A stretch of 64,000 nt of DNA from Rhizobium leguminosarum (GCF_001652265.1 NZ_LWBS01000143.1:1-64000); one strand, 5' to 3'; positions 27,407-36,939 are shown, counted from the first letter of the stretch. Notes: generated by a model from the sequence alone, not told the origin. Made by a program: numbers and translations.

Positions 27407-27868
27407 ATGAATTGGCTGAGGTCGTGTTTTTGCCGGGCCGCACTCGTCAGTATCGCGCTCACGGCCTGCGGCAGCCTCTCGGCCACCAAGCCGGCGGCGC
27501 CGGTCTATGATGTGCGCAGTGCCGTCGTTCTCTCCGGTCCCAACATGCCGGCCGAGTTGCTTTCCGGCATCAACGACCGCGTCAACGCGGCGATCAACGC
27601 CACCGTGCGCGACACCGTGCTGCCGCGGGTGGTGCTGACGATCCGCGTGGTTTCCATCCAGAAGGGCCTGGGCTTTCAGAAGGACCGCAACGTCGCCAAG
27701 ATCAGCATCGATGCGGCCTCGGTCGAGGACGGCTCGGTCGTCGCCGTCAGTGCCTTCGACGTCACCAGCATCGCTGCCGATCCCAAGCTTGCCGACGAGA
27801 TCCTGGCCGAGGACGTCGCGGCAAGGATACGCTCGGTTTTCTCACTCAGCGGGCGCGGCGCTAAATAA
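27407..27868 (+). CDS. Hypothetical lipoprotein
   Basis: This 153-residue protein has a lipoprotein signal peptide ending LTACGS (lipid-anchored Cys near residue 21). The mature domain is a mixed alpha/beta sequence with no recognisable family, containing RVVLTIRVVSIQKGLGFQ. It is probably anchored in the outer or inner membrane facing the periplasm. ATG 27407 is chosen because it begins the signal peptide cleanly; the open frame continues upstream to 27356. It stands between the ATP12 gene and pccB, with a repeat element after it. Confidence 0.75.
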   Translation: MNWLRSCFCRAALVSIALTACGSLSATKPAAPVYDVRSAVVLSGPNMPAELLSGINDRVNAAINATVRDTVLPRVVLTIRVVSIQKGLGFQKDRNVAKISIDAASVEDGSVVAVSAFDVTSIAADPKLADEILAEDVAARIRSVFSLSGRGAK

Positions 27869-27872
27869 TTGG

Positions 27873-27920
27873 AGCATGATGTTGTCCGAAAACAGCGCAC
27901 ACTTTTCGGCATCATAATCT
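27873..27920. repeat. Dispersed palindromic repeat B (copy 1)
   Basis: AGCATGATGTTGTCCGAAAA and TTTTCGGCATCATAATCT form an imperfect inverted repeat around a CGCACAC centre. Closely related copies lie at 31078-31127 (inverted) and 52972-53021. Confidence 0.75.
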
Positions 27921-27959
27921 AACCGCCGGATTGCCGCCCGCAGCGGCGAGGGAGATCGC

Positions 27960-29492
27960 ATGAAGGAAATTCTCGAGGAACTGGAACGGCGCCGCGGCAT
28001 TGCCCGCCTTGGCGGCGGCGAGGCGCGCATCGACGCCCAGCACAAGCGCGGCAAGCTGACGGCGCGCGAGCGTATCGATCTCTTCCTCGACGAAGGCTCG
28101 TTTGAGGAGTTCGACATGTTCGTCGAACACCGCTCCACCGATTTCGGCATGGATAAGAGCCGTATTGCCGGCGACGGCGTCGTCACCGGCTGGGGCACGG
28201 TCAACGGCCGCACGGTGTTCGTCTTCGCCAAGGACTTCACCGTCTTCGGCGGCTCGCTATCGGAAGCGCATGCCGAGAAGATCATGAAGGTGCAGGACAT
28301 GGCGCTGAAGAACCGCGCGCCGATCGTCGGTATCTATGATGCGGGCGGCGCCCGTATCCAGGAGGGCGTGGCGGCTCTCGGCGGTTATGCCGAGGTATTC
28401 CAGCGCAATGTGCTCGCCTCCGGCGTCATACCGCAGATCTCGGTGATCATGGGTCCCTGCGCCGGCGGCGATGTCTATTCGCCCGCTATGACCGACTTCA
28501 TCTTCATGGTGCGGGACACCTCCTACATGTTCGTTACCGGTCCCGACGTGGTGAAAACCGTCACCAACGAGACGGTGACGGCGGAAGAACTCGGCGGCGC
28601 TATCGTACATACGGTGCGCTCGTCGATTGCCGACGGCGCCTACGACAATGATGTCGAAACCTTGCTGCAGGTGCGCCGGCTGATCGATTTCCTGCCGCTT
28701 TCGAATACCGCGCCGCTGCCCGAGATCGAATGTTACCAGTCGGTGACGGAGGTCGACCCGTCGCTCGATACGCTGGTGCCGGCGAGCTCCAACAAGCCTT
28801 ACGACATCAAGGAACTGATCCGGAAGGTAGCGGACGAGGGGGACTTCTTCGAGATCCAGGCGAGCTTTGCCGGAAATATCGTCTGCGGCTTTGGCCGCGT
28901 CGAAGGCTCCACCGTCGGTTTCGTCGCCAACCAGCCGATGGTGCTGGCCGGCGTTCTCGACAGCGACGCCTCGCGCAAGGCGGCCCGTTTCGTGCGCTTC
29001 TGCGACTGCTTCAACATTCCGATCGTCACCTTCGTCGACGTGCCGGGCTTCCTGCCGGGGACGGCGCAGGAATATGGCGGCCTCATCAAGCACGGCGCCA
29101 AGCTGCTCTTTGCCTATGCCGAGGCGACGGTGCCGAAGCTCACCGTCATCACCCGCAAGGCCTTCGGCGGCGCCTATGACGTGATGGCGTCAAAGCATCT
29201 GCGCGGCGACATCAACTATGCCTGGCCGACGGCGCAGATCGCCGTGATGGGCGCCAGGGGTGCTGTCGAGATCATCTTCCGCAAGGATATTGCCGATCCC
29301 GAAAAGATCGCCGCGCATACGAAAATGTATGAGGACCGGTTCCTCTCGCCGTTCGTCGCCGCCGAGCGCGGCTATGTCGATGAGGTGATCATGCCGCACT
29401 CGACCCGCCGGCGGCTGGCGCGCGGTCTGAAGATGCTGCGGAACAAGGATCTCGCCAATCCTTGGAAGAAACACGACAACATTCCGCTTTGA
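27960..29492 (+). CDS. pccB: Propionyl-CoA carboxylase, carboxyltransferase (beta) subunit
   Basis: This 510-residue carboxyltransferase moves CO2 from carboxybiotin (on PccA) to propionyl-CoA, giving methylmalonyl-CoA. The two crotonase-like halves are visible, with [35 protein letters not shown], and in the second half [16 protein letters not shown] and [12 protein letters not shown]. PccA lies 3.6 kb away in the opposite orientation. The enzyme feeds propionate, odd-chain and branched amino-acid carbon into the TCA cycle. Confidence 0.96.
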   Translation: MKEILEELERRRGIARLGGGEARIDAQHKRGKLTARERIDLFLDEGSFEEFDMFVEHRSTDFGMDKSRIAGDGVVTGWGTVNGRTVFVFAKDFTVFGGSLSEAHAEKIMKVQDMALKNRAPIVGIYDAGGARIQEGVAALGGYAEVFQRNVLASGVIPQISVIMGPCAGGDVYSPAMTDFIFMVRDTSYMFVTGPDVVKTVTNETVTAEELGGAIVHTVRSSIADGAYDNDVETLLQVRRLIDFLPLSNTAPLPEIECYQSVTEVDPSLDTLVPASSNKPYDIKELIRKVADEGDFFEIQASFAGNIVCGFGRVEGSTVGFVANQPMVLAGVLDSDASRKAARFVRFCDCFNIPIVTFVDVPGFLPGTAQEYGGLIKHGAKLLFAYAEATVPKLTVITRKAFGGAYDVMASKHLRGDINYAWPTAQIAVMGARGAVEIIFRKDIADPEKIAAHTKMYEDRFLSPFVAAERGYVDEVIMPHSTRRRLARGLKMLRNKDLANPWKKHDNIPL

Positions 29493-29629
29493 CGGCTGGC
29501 TGAATAAAAGTGTTCGGTCAGGTGTTTAGCCACTGTCGAAAATGTGAACGGCCGTCAGCGATCCGTGTGTTCAATCCTTGCCGAGGACAGGCTAACGCTC
29601 GACTCTTACTGTTTTAAAGGAGAGGTTTA

Positions 29630-30022
29630 ATGTCAACTTTCGAGCGTCTTTCTGCCTATCGCCCCTATGGGCTGGCCGCTCTCAGAATCATCACCGCGCT
29701 GCTGTTCATCGAACACGGCACGATGAAGCTTTTCGCTTTCCCGGCTGCGCAGATGGCCGGCCCGTTGCCGCCGCTGATGCTTTTCGCCGCCCTTCTTGAG
29801 CTTATCGGCGGTATCCTCATTCTCGTCGGCCTGCTGACGCGCCCTGTCGCCTTCCTCCTCGCCGGCGAAATGGCGGTCGCCTATTTCATGGCGCATGCCC
29901 CGAACAGCTTCTTCCCGGCCGTCAACCAGGGCGATGCCGCGATCCTGTTCTGCTTCGTTTTCCTCTACCTGTTCTTCTCGGGTCCCGGCGCTTTTGCCGT
30001 GGATAATCGCAAGACAGCCTGA
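29630..30022 (+). CDS. DoxX-family membrane protein
   Basis: This 130-residue inner-membrane protein has four hydrophobic segments. The start LAALRIITALLFIEHGTMKLF, followed by ALLELIGGILILVGLLTRPVA, is the DoxX signature. Members take part in thiosulfate-quinone oxidoreductase or in redox stress complexes, but the function of this paralogue is unknown. A good AGGAGAGG precedes the ATG. It is a single gene between pccB and a convergent sugE. Confidence 0.9.
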   Translation: MSTFERLSAYRPYGLAALRIITALLFIEHGTMKLFAFPAAQMAGPLPPLMLFAALLELIGGILILVGLLTRPVAFLLAGEMAVAYFMAHAPNSFFPAVNQGDAAILFCFVFLYLFFSGPGAFAVDNRKTA

Positions 30023-30063
30023 ACGATAGACTGAGGGGCGTCACGACGCCCCTCAACCTCACA

Positions 30064-30378
30064 TCAGGCGGTAAGCTTCAGACCGGCGATGCCGCTGACG
30101 ATCAGCGCGATGCAGGCAAGACGGGAGACACTTGGCTCATCACCGAGAAGCCAGATGCCGAGAAATACGGTGCCGACCGTGCCGATGCCGGTCCAGACCG
30201 CATAGGCAGCGCCGATCGGCAGATGCTTCACCGCCAGGCCGAGCAGCACGATGCTGATGACCATCGATATGACGGTCAGCGCCGTCGGCAGCGGCCGGGT
30301 GAAGCCATCGGTATATTTAAGGCCGATCGCCCACCCACATTCGAAAAGACCGGCGAGAAAAAGCAGAAACCAGGCCAT
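30064..30378 (-). CDS. sugE: SMR-family exporter SugE/Gdx (guanidinium/quaternary ammonium)
   Basis: This 104-residue small multidrug resistance protein has four helices and acts as an antiparallel dimer. The N-terminus MAWFLLFLAGLFECGWAIGLKY carries the essential Glu13 and Trp in the SugE-type context. Members of this branch export guanidinium (Gdx). The ATG at 30378 has AAGGAG 6 bp upstream; a TTG at 30396 is an alternative. An ACGG-loop hairpin resembling half of a guanidine-II riboswitch lies just ahead, discussed separately. Confidence 0.92.
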   Translation of the reverse strand: MAWFLLFLAGLFECGWAIGLKYTDGFTRPLPTALTVISMVISIVLLGLAVKHLPIGAAYAVWTGIGTVGTVFLGIWLLGDEPSVSRLACIALIVSGIAGLKLTA

Positions 30379-30398
30379 GCGACTCTCCTTGTTCAAGA

Positions 30399-30414
30399 GC
30401 GAGGCCGTCCCCGC
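30399..30414 (-). promoter_or_regulatory. ACGG-loop hairpin ahead of sugE (possible half of a guanidine-II riboswitch)
   Basis: On the minus strand, GCGGGG-ACGG-CCTCGC forms a 6-bp stem with an ACGR-type tetraloop, the hallmark of mini-ykkC/guanidine-II hairpins, about 20 nt before the ATG. The preceding hairpin, GCATCC-TTCA-GGATGC, lacks the ACGR loop, so a complete two-hairpin riboswitch is not present. Confidence 0.35.
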
Positions 30415-30532
30415 GACAGTTGCATCCTGAAGGATGCCGCAGTTGTCTGCGATAGTGCCTATATGCGTGAGGCGGCAGCAGTGTTCAAGATCGGTATCGG
30501 CACAGCTGCCATGCCAGCCGCTTCTTGCGGAC

Positions 30533-30573
30533 TACAGCGCCGCGCGTCTTTCAGACGTGCAAAGGACGCTGTA
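30533..30573. repeat. Dispersed palindromic repeat A (copy 2)
   Basis: TACAGCGCCGCGCGTCTTTC with GACGTGCAAAGGACGCTGTA is the inverted counterpart of the copy at 23935-23975. It lies just past the 3' end of the UPF0178 gene. Confidence 0.7.
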
Positions 30574-30591
30574 GCAACTCTAGTTGCTGCA

Positions 30592-31059
30592 TCACAGCTG
30601 CCGGCCAGCCTCGGCGGCAAGGCTTTTGGCGCGGCGGCAGAGGCGATCGAAGGTTTCGAGGAAGCGTGAGCGGTCTTTCGGGCTGAAGGCGGCGTTGTAG
30701 CCCTTGCTCTCGCCGGTTTCGCGCAGGTGCGCGCCGAGATCGCGCATGGCGCTCGCCATGCCGATATTGGTCTCATCGAACACGCGCCCGCTTGGGCCGC
30801 TGACGAAGGCGCCGGTGGCGACACAGCGCACGGCGAGCGGCACATCCGCCGTCACAACGACATCGCCCGTGCCGGCGCGTTCGGCGATCCAGTTGTCGGC
30901 GGCGTCGAAGGCGTTGGAGACGATGACATTGTGGATCATTGGATCGCGCGAGGGGCGCAGACCGGAATTGGCAACGAAGGTGACTTCAAGGCCGTGACGT
31001 TCGGCCACCTTCAGGATTTCCGGCTTCACCGGGCAGGCATCGGCGTCGACATAGATCAA
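30592..31059 (-). CDS. UPF0178/YaiI-family protein
   Basis: This 155-residue PIN-like small protein begins MIYVDADACPVKPEI, the family signature, and has DVVVTADVPLAVRC near the middle with acidic residues in the PIN-like positions. It has been proposed to be a nuclease-like fold, but the biochemical role is unproven. The ending includes FDRLCRRAKSLAAEAGRQL. It is a single minus-strand gene flanked by repeat elements on both sides. Confidence 0.88.
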   Translation of the reverse strand: MIYVDADACPVKPEILKVAERHGLEVTFVANSGLRPSRDPMIHNVIVSNAFDAADNWIAERAGTGDVVVTADVPLAVRCVATGAFVSGPSGRVFDETNIGMASAMRDLGAHLRETGESKGYNAAFSPKDRSRFLETFDRLCRRAKSLAAEAGRQL

Positions 31060-31077
31060 AGGCTGTTTACCTCACTT

Positions 31078-31127
31078 AGAGGATGATGCCGAAAAGTGTG
31101 AGCGGTTTTCGGAAGACATCACGCTCT
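31078..31127. repeat. Dispersed palindromic repeat B (copy 2)
   Basis: GATGATGCCGAAAAGTGTGA and TTTTCGGAAGACATCACGCT form an imperfect inverted repeat of the same family as 27873-27920 and 52972-53021, here in the opposite orientation. Confidence 0.75.
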
Positions 31128-31141
31128 AATTCTTTGATTTA

Positions 31142-31189
31142 GATCCGGATTTAATTTTTAGGTCGATCCGACCTAAAATCTTCCGGATC
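31142..31189 (-). terminator. AT-rich nested hairpin, likely terminator
   Basis: A perfect 10-bp stem TTTTAGGTCG/CGACCTAAAA with a 3-nt loop (31156-31178) is nested in an outer GATCCGGA/TCCGGATC pair. It lies 27 bp past the stop of the exported-protein gene at 31216. Confidence 0.55.
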
Positions 31190-31215
31190 CAATGCCGACG
31201 CCTGATACGCGCGGA

Positions 31216-31614
31216 TTACTCGCGAGTCCAGATTTCGCTCGAAACCTTTTCCGAGCCGCCATAGGTCCAGACACCCTGCCAGCTGCCGTCCGGCTGCTCG
31301 AAATACATGGCGATGCCGAAATTCTCCTTCGAGACGTAACCAACGGAGATGGCCGTGTCCTCGTCGCTGGCCGGACCCATTTCGAAACGATCGCCGCTGA
31401 ATTTTGCGCCGAGGCCGGTGCCGATCGACTCGTTCTTGCCGATCATCCAGTCGACGATATAGGTCTCGCCGTTGCGAAGCACCTTGACGGTGCCCTGATA
31501 CTTGCTGCCGTCCTCGCTGGTGCCGGCGACCTTGTAGGAACCTGTGGGGTCCGCAAGCGCGATGGCGGGCAGTAACACAAATGCGCAAGCCGAAATAACA
31601 GTCCGAAAATTCAT
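31216..31614 (-). CDS. Hypothetical exported protein
   Basis: This 132-residue protein has a clear Sec signal peptide (FRTVISACAFVLLPAIALA, cleavage near residue 21 before DPTGSY). The mature part is a small all-beta-looking sequence with glycine-rich turns and repeated aromatic-plus-glycine strands (GSYKVAGTS, GKYxG-type, GSWQGVWTYGG). The residues suggest a lipocalin-like or fibronectin-binding-like beta barrel, but I cannot name the family. It is probably periplasmic. ATG 31614 begins the signal peptide. It is a single gene upstream of the UPF0178 gene. Confidence 0.7.
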   Translation of the reverse strand: MNFRTVISACAFVLLPAIALADPTGSYKVAGTSEDGSKYQGTVKVLRNGETYIVDWMIGKNESIGTGLGAKFSGDRFEMGPASDEDTAISVGYVSKENFGIAMYFEQPDGSWQGVWTYGGSEKVSSEIWTRE

Positions 31615-31821
31615 AGGGCCCCCCTCTGCCAAAGCATGATTGCCAAGCACGGAAACGGTAACATGAAAGGGCTTCACACTTGGTGAAGCGCTTTGTAGAC
31701 CCGGCCCGTTATTTTTGCGGTAGCGAGCAGTTTTACTTCAGGTTCGCAGTCTTCGTGTCATGCGTTAAATCGCATCGCGTCAATCTGGATTCATGCGATG
31801 CGCTTTAAGTCTTTGATTTAT

Positions 31822-31867
31822 GCATGTCGCTATCCCAAAACCGCTGCGCACTTTTGGGCGACATCGC
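31822..31867. repeat. Palindromic repeat, variant of family B
   Basis: GCATGTCGCTATCCCAAAAC and CACTTTTGGGCGACATCGCT pair imperfectly around CGCTGCG. The element directly abuts the stop codon of the formaldehyde dehydrogenase gene. Confidence 0.6.
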
Positions 31868-32995
31868 TCAGTACACCACGACGCCGCGGATGCTCTTGCC
31901 GGAATGCATCAGCTCGAAGCCCTTGTTGATGTCTTCGAGCGGCATGGTGTGGGTGATCATCGGATCGATCTGGATCTTGCCTTGCATGTACCATTCGACG
32001 ATCTTCGGCACATCGGTGCGCCCGCGCGCGCCGCCGAAAGCCGTGCCCATCCAAGTGCGGCCGGTGACCAGCTGGAACGGACGGGTCGAGATTTCCTGGC
32101 CGGCGCCGGCAACGCCGATGATAACCGACTTGCCCCAGCCGCGGTGCGATGCTTCCAGCGCCTGACGCATCACCTTGGTGTTGCCGGTGCAGTCGAAGGT
32201 GTAGTCGGCGCCGCCGATCAGGTCGCCGTTGCGTTTGGTCAGGTTGACGAGGTAAGGCACGATGTCGTCACCGACCTCCTTCGGATTGACGAAGTGGGTC
32301 ATGCCGAACTTTTCGCCCCAGGCCTTGCGATCAGGGTTGATGTCGACGCCGATGATCATGTCGGCGCCGGCAAGACGCAGGCCCTGAAGCACGTTGAGAC
32401 CGATGCCGCCGAGACCGAAGACGATCGCCGTGGCGCCGATCTCCACCTTGGCGGTGTTGATGACCGCGCCGATGCCGGTGGTCACGCCGCAGCCGATGTA
32501 GCAGATCTTGTCGAACGGCGCGTCCGGGTTGACCTTGGCAAGGGCGATCTCCGGCAGCACGGTGAAGTTCGAAAAGGTCGAGCAGCCCATATAGTGGTGG
32601 ATCTTGTCCTTGCCGATCGAGAAGCGGCTCGTTCCATCCGGCATCAGCCCCTGGCCCTGGGTTGATCGAATCGCGGTGCAGAGATTGGTCTTGCGGCTGA
32701 GGCAGGAATAGCACTCGCGGCATTCCGGAGTGTAGAGCGGAATGACATGGTCGCCCTTCTTCACCGAGGTGACGCCGGGGCCGACATCGACGACGATGCC
32801 GGCGCCCTCATGGCCGAGGATCGCCGGGAAGAGGCCCTCGGGATCGGCGCCTGACAAAGTGAAATCGTCGGTGTGGCAGATGCCCGTCGCCTTGACCTCG
32901 ACCAGCACTTCGCCGGCCCGCGGCCCTTCGAGCTGCACGGTCATCACTTCCAGCGGTTTTCCTGCCTGAACGGCAACGGCGGCGCGAACGTCCAT
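31868..32995 (-). CDS. frmA: S-(hydroxymethyl)glutathione dehydrogenase / class III alcohol dehydrogenase
   Basis: This 375-residue zinc medium-chain dehydrogenase oxidises the glutathione adduct of formaldehyde (and can denitrosylate S-nitrosoglutathione). The catalytic zinc site is GICHTDDFT with GHEGAGIV, and the structural zinc loop is [15 protein letters not shown] with four cysteines. The class III hallmark [10 protein letters not shown] and the NAD fold [12 protein letters not shown] are present. No frmR or S-formylglutathione hydrolase gene is adjacent. The gene appears monocistronic, with pccA upstream on the same strand. Confidence 0.95.
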   Translation of the reverse strand: MDVRAAVAVQAGKPLEVMTVQLEGPRAGEVLVEVKATGICHTDDFTLSGADPEGLFPAILGHEGAGIVVDVGPGVTSVKKGDHVIPLYTPECRECYSCLSRKTNLCTAIRSTQGQGLMPDGTSRFSIGKDKIHHYMGCSTFSNFTVLPEIALAKVNPDAPFDKICYIGCGVTTGIGAVINTAKVEIGATAIVFGLGGIGLNVLQGLRLAGADMIIGVDINPDRKAWGEKFGMTHFVNPKEVGDDIVPYLVNLTKRNGDLIGGADYTFDCTGNTKVMRQALEASHRGWGKSVIIGVAGAGQEISTRPFQLVTGRTWMGTAFGGARGRTDVPKIVEWYMQGKIQIDPMITHTMPLEDINKGFELMHSGKSIRGVVVY

Positions 32996-33101
32996 CTTGA
33001 TATCTCCCTTCTGTTTTTGTCGCTTCCCAGCTGCTTATCGGGCTGAGCTCGGCATAGTCTGTGAGCTAGGCTGATGTGAAGCCGCCCATTGGCTTATCCT
33101 C

Positions 33102-35111
33102 TCAGGCGAATTCCATGATCACGGCATCGACGGCCAGGCTTTCGCCGGCCGCGGCATTGATCTTCGAAACGACGAGATCGCGGTCGGCCCGCAGCACGTT
33201 TTCCATTTTCATCGCTTCGACGATCGCAAGCGTCTCACCGGCCTTGACCTCCTGGCCCTCGGCAACTGCGATGGCGACGACGAGGCCGGGCATCGGGCAG
33301 AGCAGGAGCTTGGAGGTATCGGGCGGCAGCTTTACCGGCATCAGCCTGTCGAGTTCGGCATGACGCGGCGAAAAGACCTTGGCAATCACCGAAAGCCCCT
33401 GCCAGTCGATACGCAACCCGTTCGGAACGGGGCGAATCTGCGCGGTAATGTCGCGACCGCCGACCTTGCCGCTCCAGACTGGGTCGCCCGGTCTCCAATC
33501 GGTGACAACGCTGTTGTTCTCGCCCTCGATCGCGATGTCCATATCGAAGGGGATGGTGACGAGGCCGTCGAGCAATCGTGCCGCGACGTACTTGTCGCCG
33601 ATCTTGACCACCCAATCTTCGCGCAACGCGCCCGATGCGGCGCGCAGACGATCGGCGAAACGTTCGCGGCGGTTCGTCTCAATCAGCGAGGCGGAGAGGG
33701 CAATGCCCGCGAGCACGGCTTCTTCCGCCGGGTCCGGTTTCATCGGCGCAAAACCATCGGGATATTCCTCGGCGATGAAGCCTGTGGACAGCCGGCCTTC
33801 GCGCCAGCGCGGATGTTTCATCAGCGCCGACAGGAAAGGAACATTGTGCTCGATACCATCGACGACGAAGCCGTCGAGCGCCCGGCCCATGGCTTCGATC
33901 GCCTCGAGCCGTGTCGGCGCCCAGGTGCAGAGCTTGGCGATCATCGGATCGTAATACATCGAAATCTCGGCACCCTCGAAGACGCCCGTATCGTTGCGGA
34001 CGACGACATTGCCGGTCCTGCCTTCCGCCGGCGGGCGGTAACGCGTCAGGCGGCCGGTCGAGGGCAGGAAGTTGCGGTAGGGATCTTCGGCATAGAGCCG
34101 GCTCTCGATCGCCCAGCCGTCGAGCCTGACGTCCTCCTGGGCGAGGGGAAGAGGCTCTCCCGCTGCGACCCGGATCATCTGCTCGACAAGGTCGATGCCG
34201 GTGATGAGTTCGGTCACGGGATGTTCGACCTGCAGGCGAGTATTCATTTCGAGGAAATAGAAATTGCGGTCGCGGTCGACGATGAATTCGACGGTGCCGG
34301 CGCTCTGGTAGTCGACGGCCTTCGCCAGCGCCACCGATTGTTCGCCCATGGCCTTGCGGGTCTTTTCGTCGAGGAAGGGCGAGGGCGCCTCTTCCGCCAC
34401 CTTCTGGTTTCGCCGCTGGATCGAGCATTCACGTTCGCCGAGGTAGACGACGTTGCCATGCGCGTCGGCCAGCACCTGGATCTCGATATGGCGGGGTTCG
34501 ACGACGAACTTCTCGATGAAGACGCGGTCGTCGCCGAAGGAGCTTTTCGCCTCGGAGCGGGCACGTTCGAAGCCGTCGCGCACTTCTGCCTGGTTCCATG
34601 CAATGCGCATGCCCTTGCCGCCACCACCAGCCGACGCCTTGATCATGACGGGATAACCGATCCCGCCAGCGATCACCTCCGCTTGGGCGGCATCCTCGAT
34701 GATGCCAAGATGGCCGGGCACTGTGGATACACCGGCGGCATTGGCGAATTTCTTCGATTCGATCTTGTCGCCCATCGCCATGATGGCTTTCGGCTTCGGG
34801 CCGATGAAGACGATGCCCTGTTTTTCTAGTTCGGCGCAGAAGGAGGCGCGTTCGGACAGGAAGCCGTAGCCGGGATGCACCGCCTCGGCGCCCGTCGCCT
34901 TGCAGGCCGCGATGATCGTTTCGGCAGCCAGATAACTCTCCGTCGCTGCGGCCGGGCCGATACGAACAGCCTCGTCGGCCATCTCGACATGCAGCGCGTC
35001 CCGATCCGCATCCGAATAGACCGCGACGGTCTGAATTCCCATGCGGCGCGCAGTCTTGATCACGCGGCAGGCGATTTCGCCGCGATTCGCGATCAGGATT
35101 TTCTTGAACAT
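33102..35111 (-). CDS. pccA: Propionyl-CoA carboxylase, biotin carboxylase (alpha) subunit
   Basis: This 669-residue biotin-dependent subunit has a biotin carboxylase domain (about 1-445) with IANRGEIACRVI, the ATP-grasp segment KASAGGGGKGMRI, and EMNTRLQVEHPVTE. A C-terminal biotinyl domain ends it with the lysine in EAMKMENVL, 34 residues from the end. A central linker domain (BT) for PccB binding lies between. The start MFKKILIANRGE at 35111 is chosen. It pairs with pccB 3.6 kb away in the opposite orientation, so the two subunits are transcribed separately. Confidence 0.95.
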   Translation of the reverse strand: MFKKILIANRGEIACRVIKTARRMGIQTVAVYSDADRDALHVEMADEAVRIGPAAATESYLAAETIIAACKATGAEAVHPGYGFLSERASFCAELEKQGIVFIGPKPKAIMAMGDKIESKKFANAAGVSTVPGHLGIIEDAAQAEVIAGGIGYPVMIKASAGGGGKGMRIAWNQAEVRDGFERARSEAKSSFGDDRVFIEKFVVEPRHIEIQVLADAHGNVVYLGERECSIQRRNQKVAEEAPSPFLDEKTRKAMGEQSVALAKAVDYQSAGTVEFIVDRDRNFYFLEMNTRLQVEHPVTELITGIDLVEQMIRVAAGEPLPLAQEDVRLDGWAIESRLYAEDPYRNFLPSTGRLTRYRPPAEGRTGNVVVRNDTGVFEGAEISMYYDPMIAKLCTWAPTRLEAIEAMGRALDGFVVDGIEHNVPFLSALMKHPRWREGRLSTGFIAEEYPDGFAPMKPDPAEEAVLAGIALSASLIETNRRERFADRLRAASGALREDWVVKIGDKYVAARLLDGLVTIPFDMDIAIEGENNSVVTDWRPGDPVWSGKVGGRDITAQIRPVPNGLRIDWQGLSVIAKVFSPRHAELDRLMPVKLPPDTSKLLLCPMPGLVVAIAVAEGQEVKAGETLAIVEAMKMENVLRADRDLVVSKINAAAGESLAVDAVIMEFA

Positions 35112-35186
35112 CGAGACTCCACCCAGAAATGCATCCCGGAGTTTTACGCATAAAAAACCGGAACGCACAATCAGGCTTGCGGAGCG

Positions 35187-35891
35187 TCAGGCGACAGCGG
35201 CTTCCGAGACGGGTTCCTCGTCGACGATGCGCAGCCAGCGGCTGCGCCGCGGCTCGGCATAGTCGCGCAGCTTGACGGCGGCCATGATCCCCGCCCAGTG
35301 CGGATGATTGGCGCAGGCCAGCGTTGCCTGCTCGATCTGCTGGAGCACGCCATATTCGACCGACGAGACGGGGATAACGCCGCCTGCGGCGACGCTTCTG
35401 AAGATGCGCATCGCGAAATCGATGTCCTGGCGGGTGATGCCCCGGCGATCGACGGCACGCGACAGCTTGTAGCCACCGATATTGTCGGTGATCGCCAGGC
35501 GGAGCTGATCGAGGGCGAGCGCTCTCAACTCGCCCGGGACATCGGCCGAGATCTCCATGACGTGAAGAATGAGCTCGAGTTCCAGCGCCGAGTTGACGAC
35601 ACCATCGGTCGTAAACATGCGCATGATCCAGGCGACGTTGATTTCATCAAGCGAGCCTTGCGGATAGGTATAATGAACGATGAAGCCGGCGAGCTGCTCC
35701 ACGAAAAAAGCGTTCCAAGCGGCACATTTTTCAGGGCAGGAATTGTTGAGCGCCAACATTGCCACGACATCGTCGGATGTCCGGATGCCCTGCGGGAAGG
35801 CATGTTTGCGCAGCAGTACTATATCTTCGGCCGTCAGCCGATGCTTGCCGGCCACCAAACAGGCCGGAAAAGCGAGACGAAATTCGCTCAT
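35187..35891 (-). CDS. Conserved hypothetical protein
   Basis: This 234-residue, soluble, largely helical protein has no signal peptide. It begins MSEFRLAFPACLVAGKHRLTAED and contains GIRTSDDVVAMLALNNSCPEKCAAWNAFFVEQLAGF. I recognise no named domain, but it reads as a well-behaved conserved rhizobial protein. A CxxxC pair is in SCPEKCAAWN. It is 75 bp upstream of pccA on the same strand. Co-transcription is possible, but nothing in the sequence ties it to propionate metabolism. Confidence 0.7.
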   Translation of the reverse strand: MSEFRLAFPACLVAGKHRLTAEDIVLLRKHAFPQGIRTSDDVVAMLALNNSCPEKCAAWNAFFVEQLAGFIVHYTYPQGSLDEINVAWIMRMFTTDGVVNSALELELILHVMEISADVPGELRALALDQLRLAITDNIGGYKLSRAVDRRGITRQDIDFAMRIFRSVAAGGVIPVSSVEYGVLQQIEQATLACANHPHWAGIMAAVKLRDYAEPRRSRWLRIVDEEPVSEAAVA

Positions 35892-35988
35892 GTTTTAACT
35901 CCAGGCTTCATCATGAAACCGGAGACAGTTTTAGCGCCTGCGAATTGACGATCCCTCAAGAAGAGGAGTTAACCCGACATTCCCGGGG

Positions 35989-36939
35989 TCAGGAAGATTT
36001 TAACGATTGAGCCTGCAGCCGCTCGCGCCAGATGATGAAAAGGCCTGACGCAACGATGATGAAGATGCCGATCCATTTGGAAAAGCTCGGGAAATCGTTG
36101 AACAACGCATAGCCGAGAACGGTCGCCGAGATGATCTCGAAGTACTGGAACGGCGCAAGCAGCGACAGCGGCGCGAGCCGGAAGGCCCGGACCACCAGCA
36201 GATGCGCATATCCCGAGATCGAGCCGAGGGCGAGAAGCAGGATAAGGCCGAGCAAGGAGGAGGGCAGGGAGACGGTAAAATCGGCATTGCCGGAACTGCT
36301 GCCGACGAGAAGGGCAGCTGCCATGAAGACCGTTCCGCCGATGCCGGCCATTGTCTGCATGGTCAGCGGCGAATCGGCCTCGCCGATGGCGCGGTTGAGG
36401 AAGAGATAGAGCGAGAACAGAAAGGCGCAGGCGACCGGCAGCAGCGCCTTCAAGCCGAAAATTTCGTAGCTTGGCTGAATGACGATCATCGCGCCGGCGA
36501 AACCGACGACGATCGCCATCCAGCGCCGCCAGCCGACCTTGTCGCCGAGAAACAGCGCAGACAGGACCGTCAGCATGAAGGGCTCGACGAAATAGATGGC
36601 GAAGACATCGGCGAGCGGCATGTATTTGACGGCGACGAAGAACAGCAGGCTCGCAGCACCGTGCAGCACACCGCGCAGCAGGTTCATCCATGGCCGTTTG
36701 GCCGAGAGCGCCTTCAGCCCGAAAAGGGCGAAAAGAATCGGCAGGGTGCAGGCAATCTGGAAGAAGAATCGGTAGAAGGTGACCTGACCCGGCGACATCG
36801 CCTCGAAGGTCGCCATATATTTGGCGATCGCATCCATTGTCGGCAGGATGAGCATGGCGCCGGACATGATGGCCATGCCCTGCAGGGGATTTTGATGGGA
36901 CGCTGACATGGCCGCTGATTCTTGCGAGGATGACGCCAT
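35989..36939 (-). CDS. EamA/DMT-family transporter
   Basis: This 316-residue inner-membrane protein has ten predicted helices and two EamA repeats. Conserved blocks include FYRFFFQIACTLPILF, GAASLLFFVAVKYMPLADV, YFVEPFMLTVLSALFLGDKV and, in the second half, LLVVRAFRLAPLSLLAPFQY. Drug/metabolite transporters of this kind export small metabolites, and the substrate is unknown. The start is uncertain: ATG 36939 and ATG 36909 are both possible, and neither has a strong ribosome-binding site. A tRNA-Leu gene lies just upstream on the same strand. Confidence 0.9.
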   Translation of the reverse strand: MASSSQESAAMSASHQNPLQGMAIMSGAMLILPTMDAIAKYMATFEAMSPGQVTFYRFFFQIACTLPILFALFGLKALSAKRPWMNLLRGVLHGAASLLFFVAVKYMPLADVFAIYFVEPFMLTVLSALFLGDKVGWRRWMAIVVGFAGAMIVIQPSYEIFGLKALLPVACAFLFSLYLFLNRAIGEADSPLTMQTMAGIGGTVFMAAALLVGSSSGNADFTVSLPSSLLGLILLLALGSISGYAHLLVVRAFRLAPLSLLAPFQYFEIISATVLGYALFNDFPSFSKWIGIFIIVASGLFIIWRERLQAQSLKSS

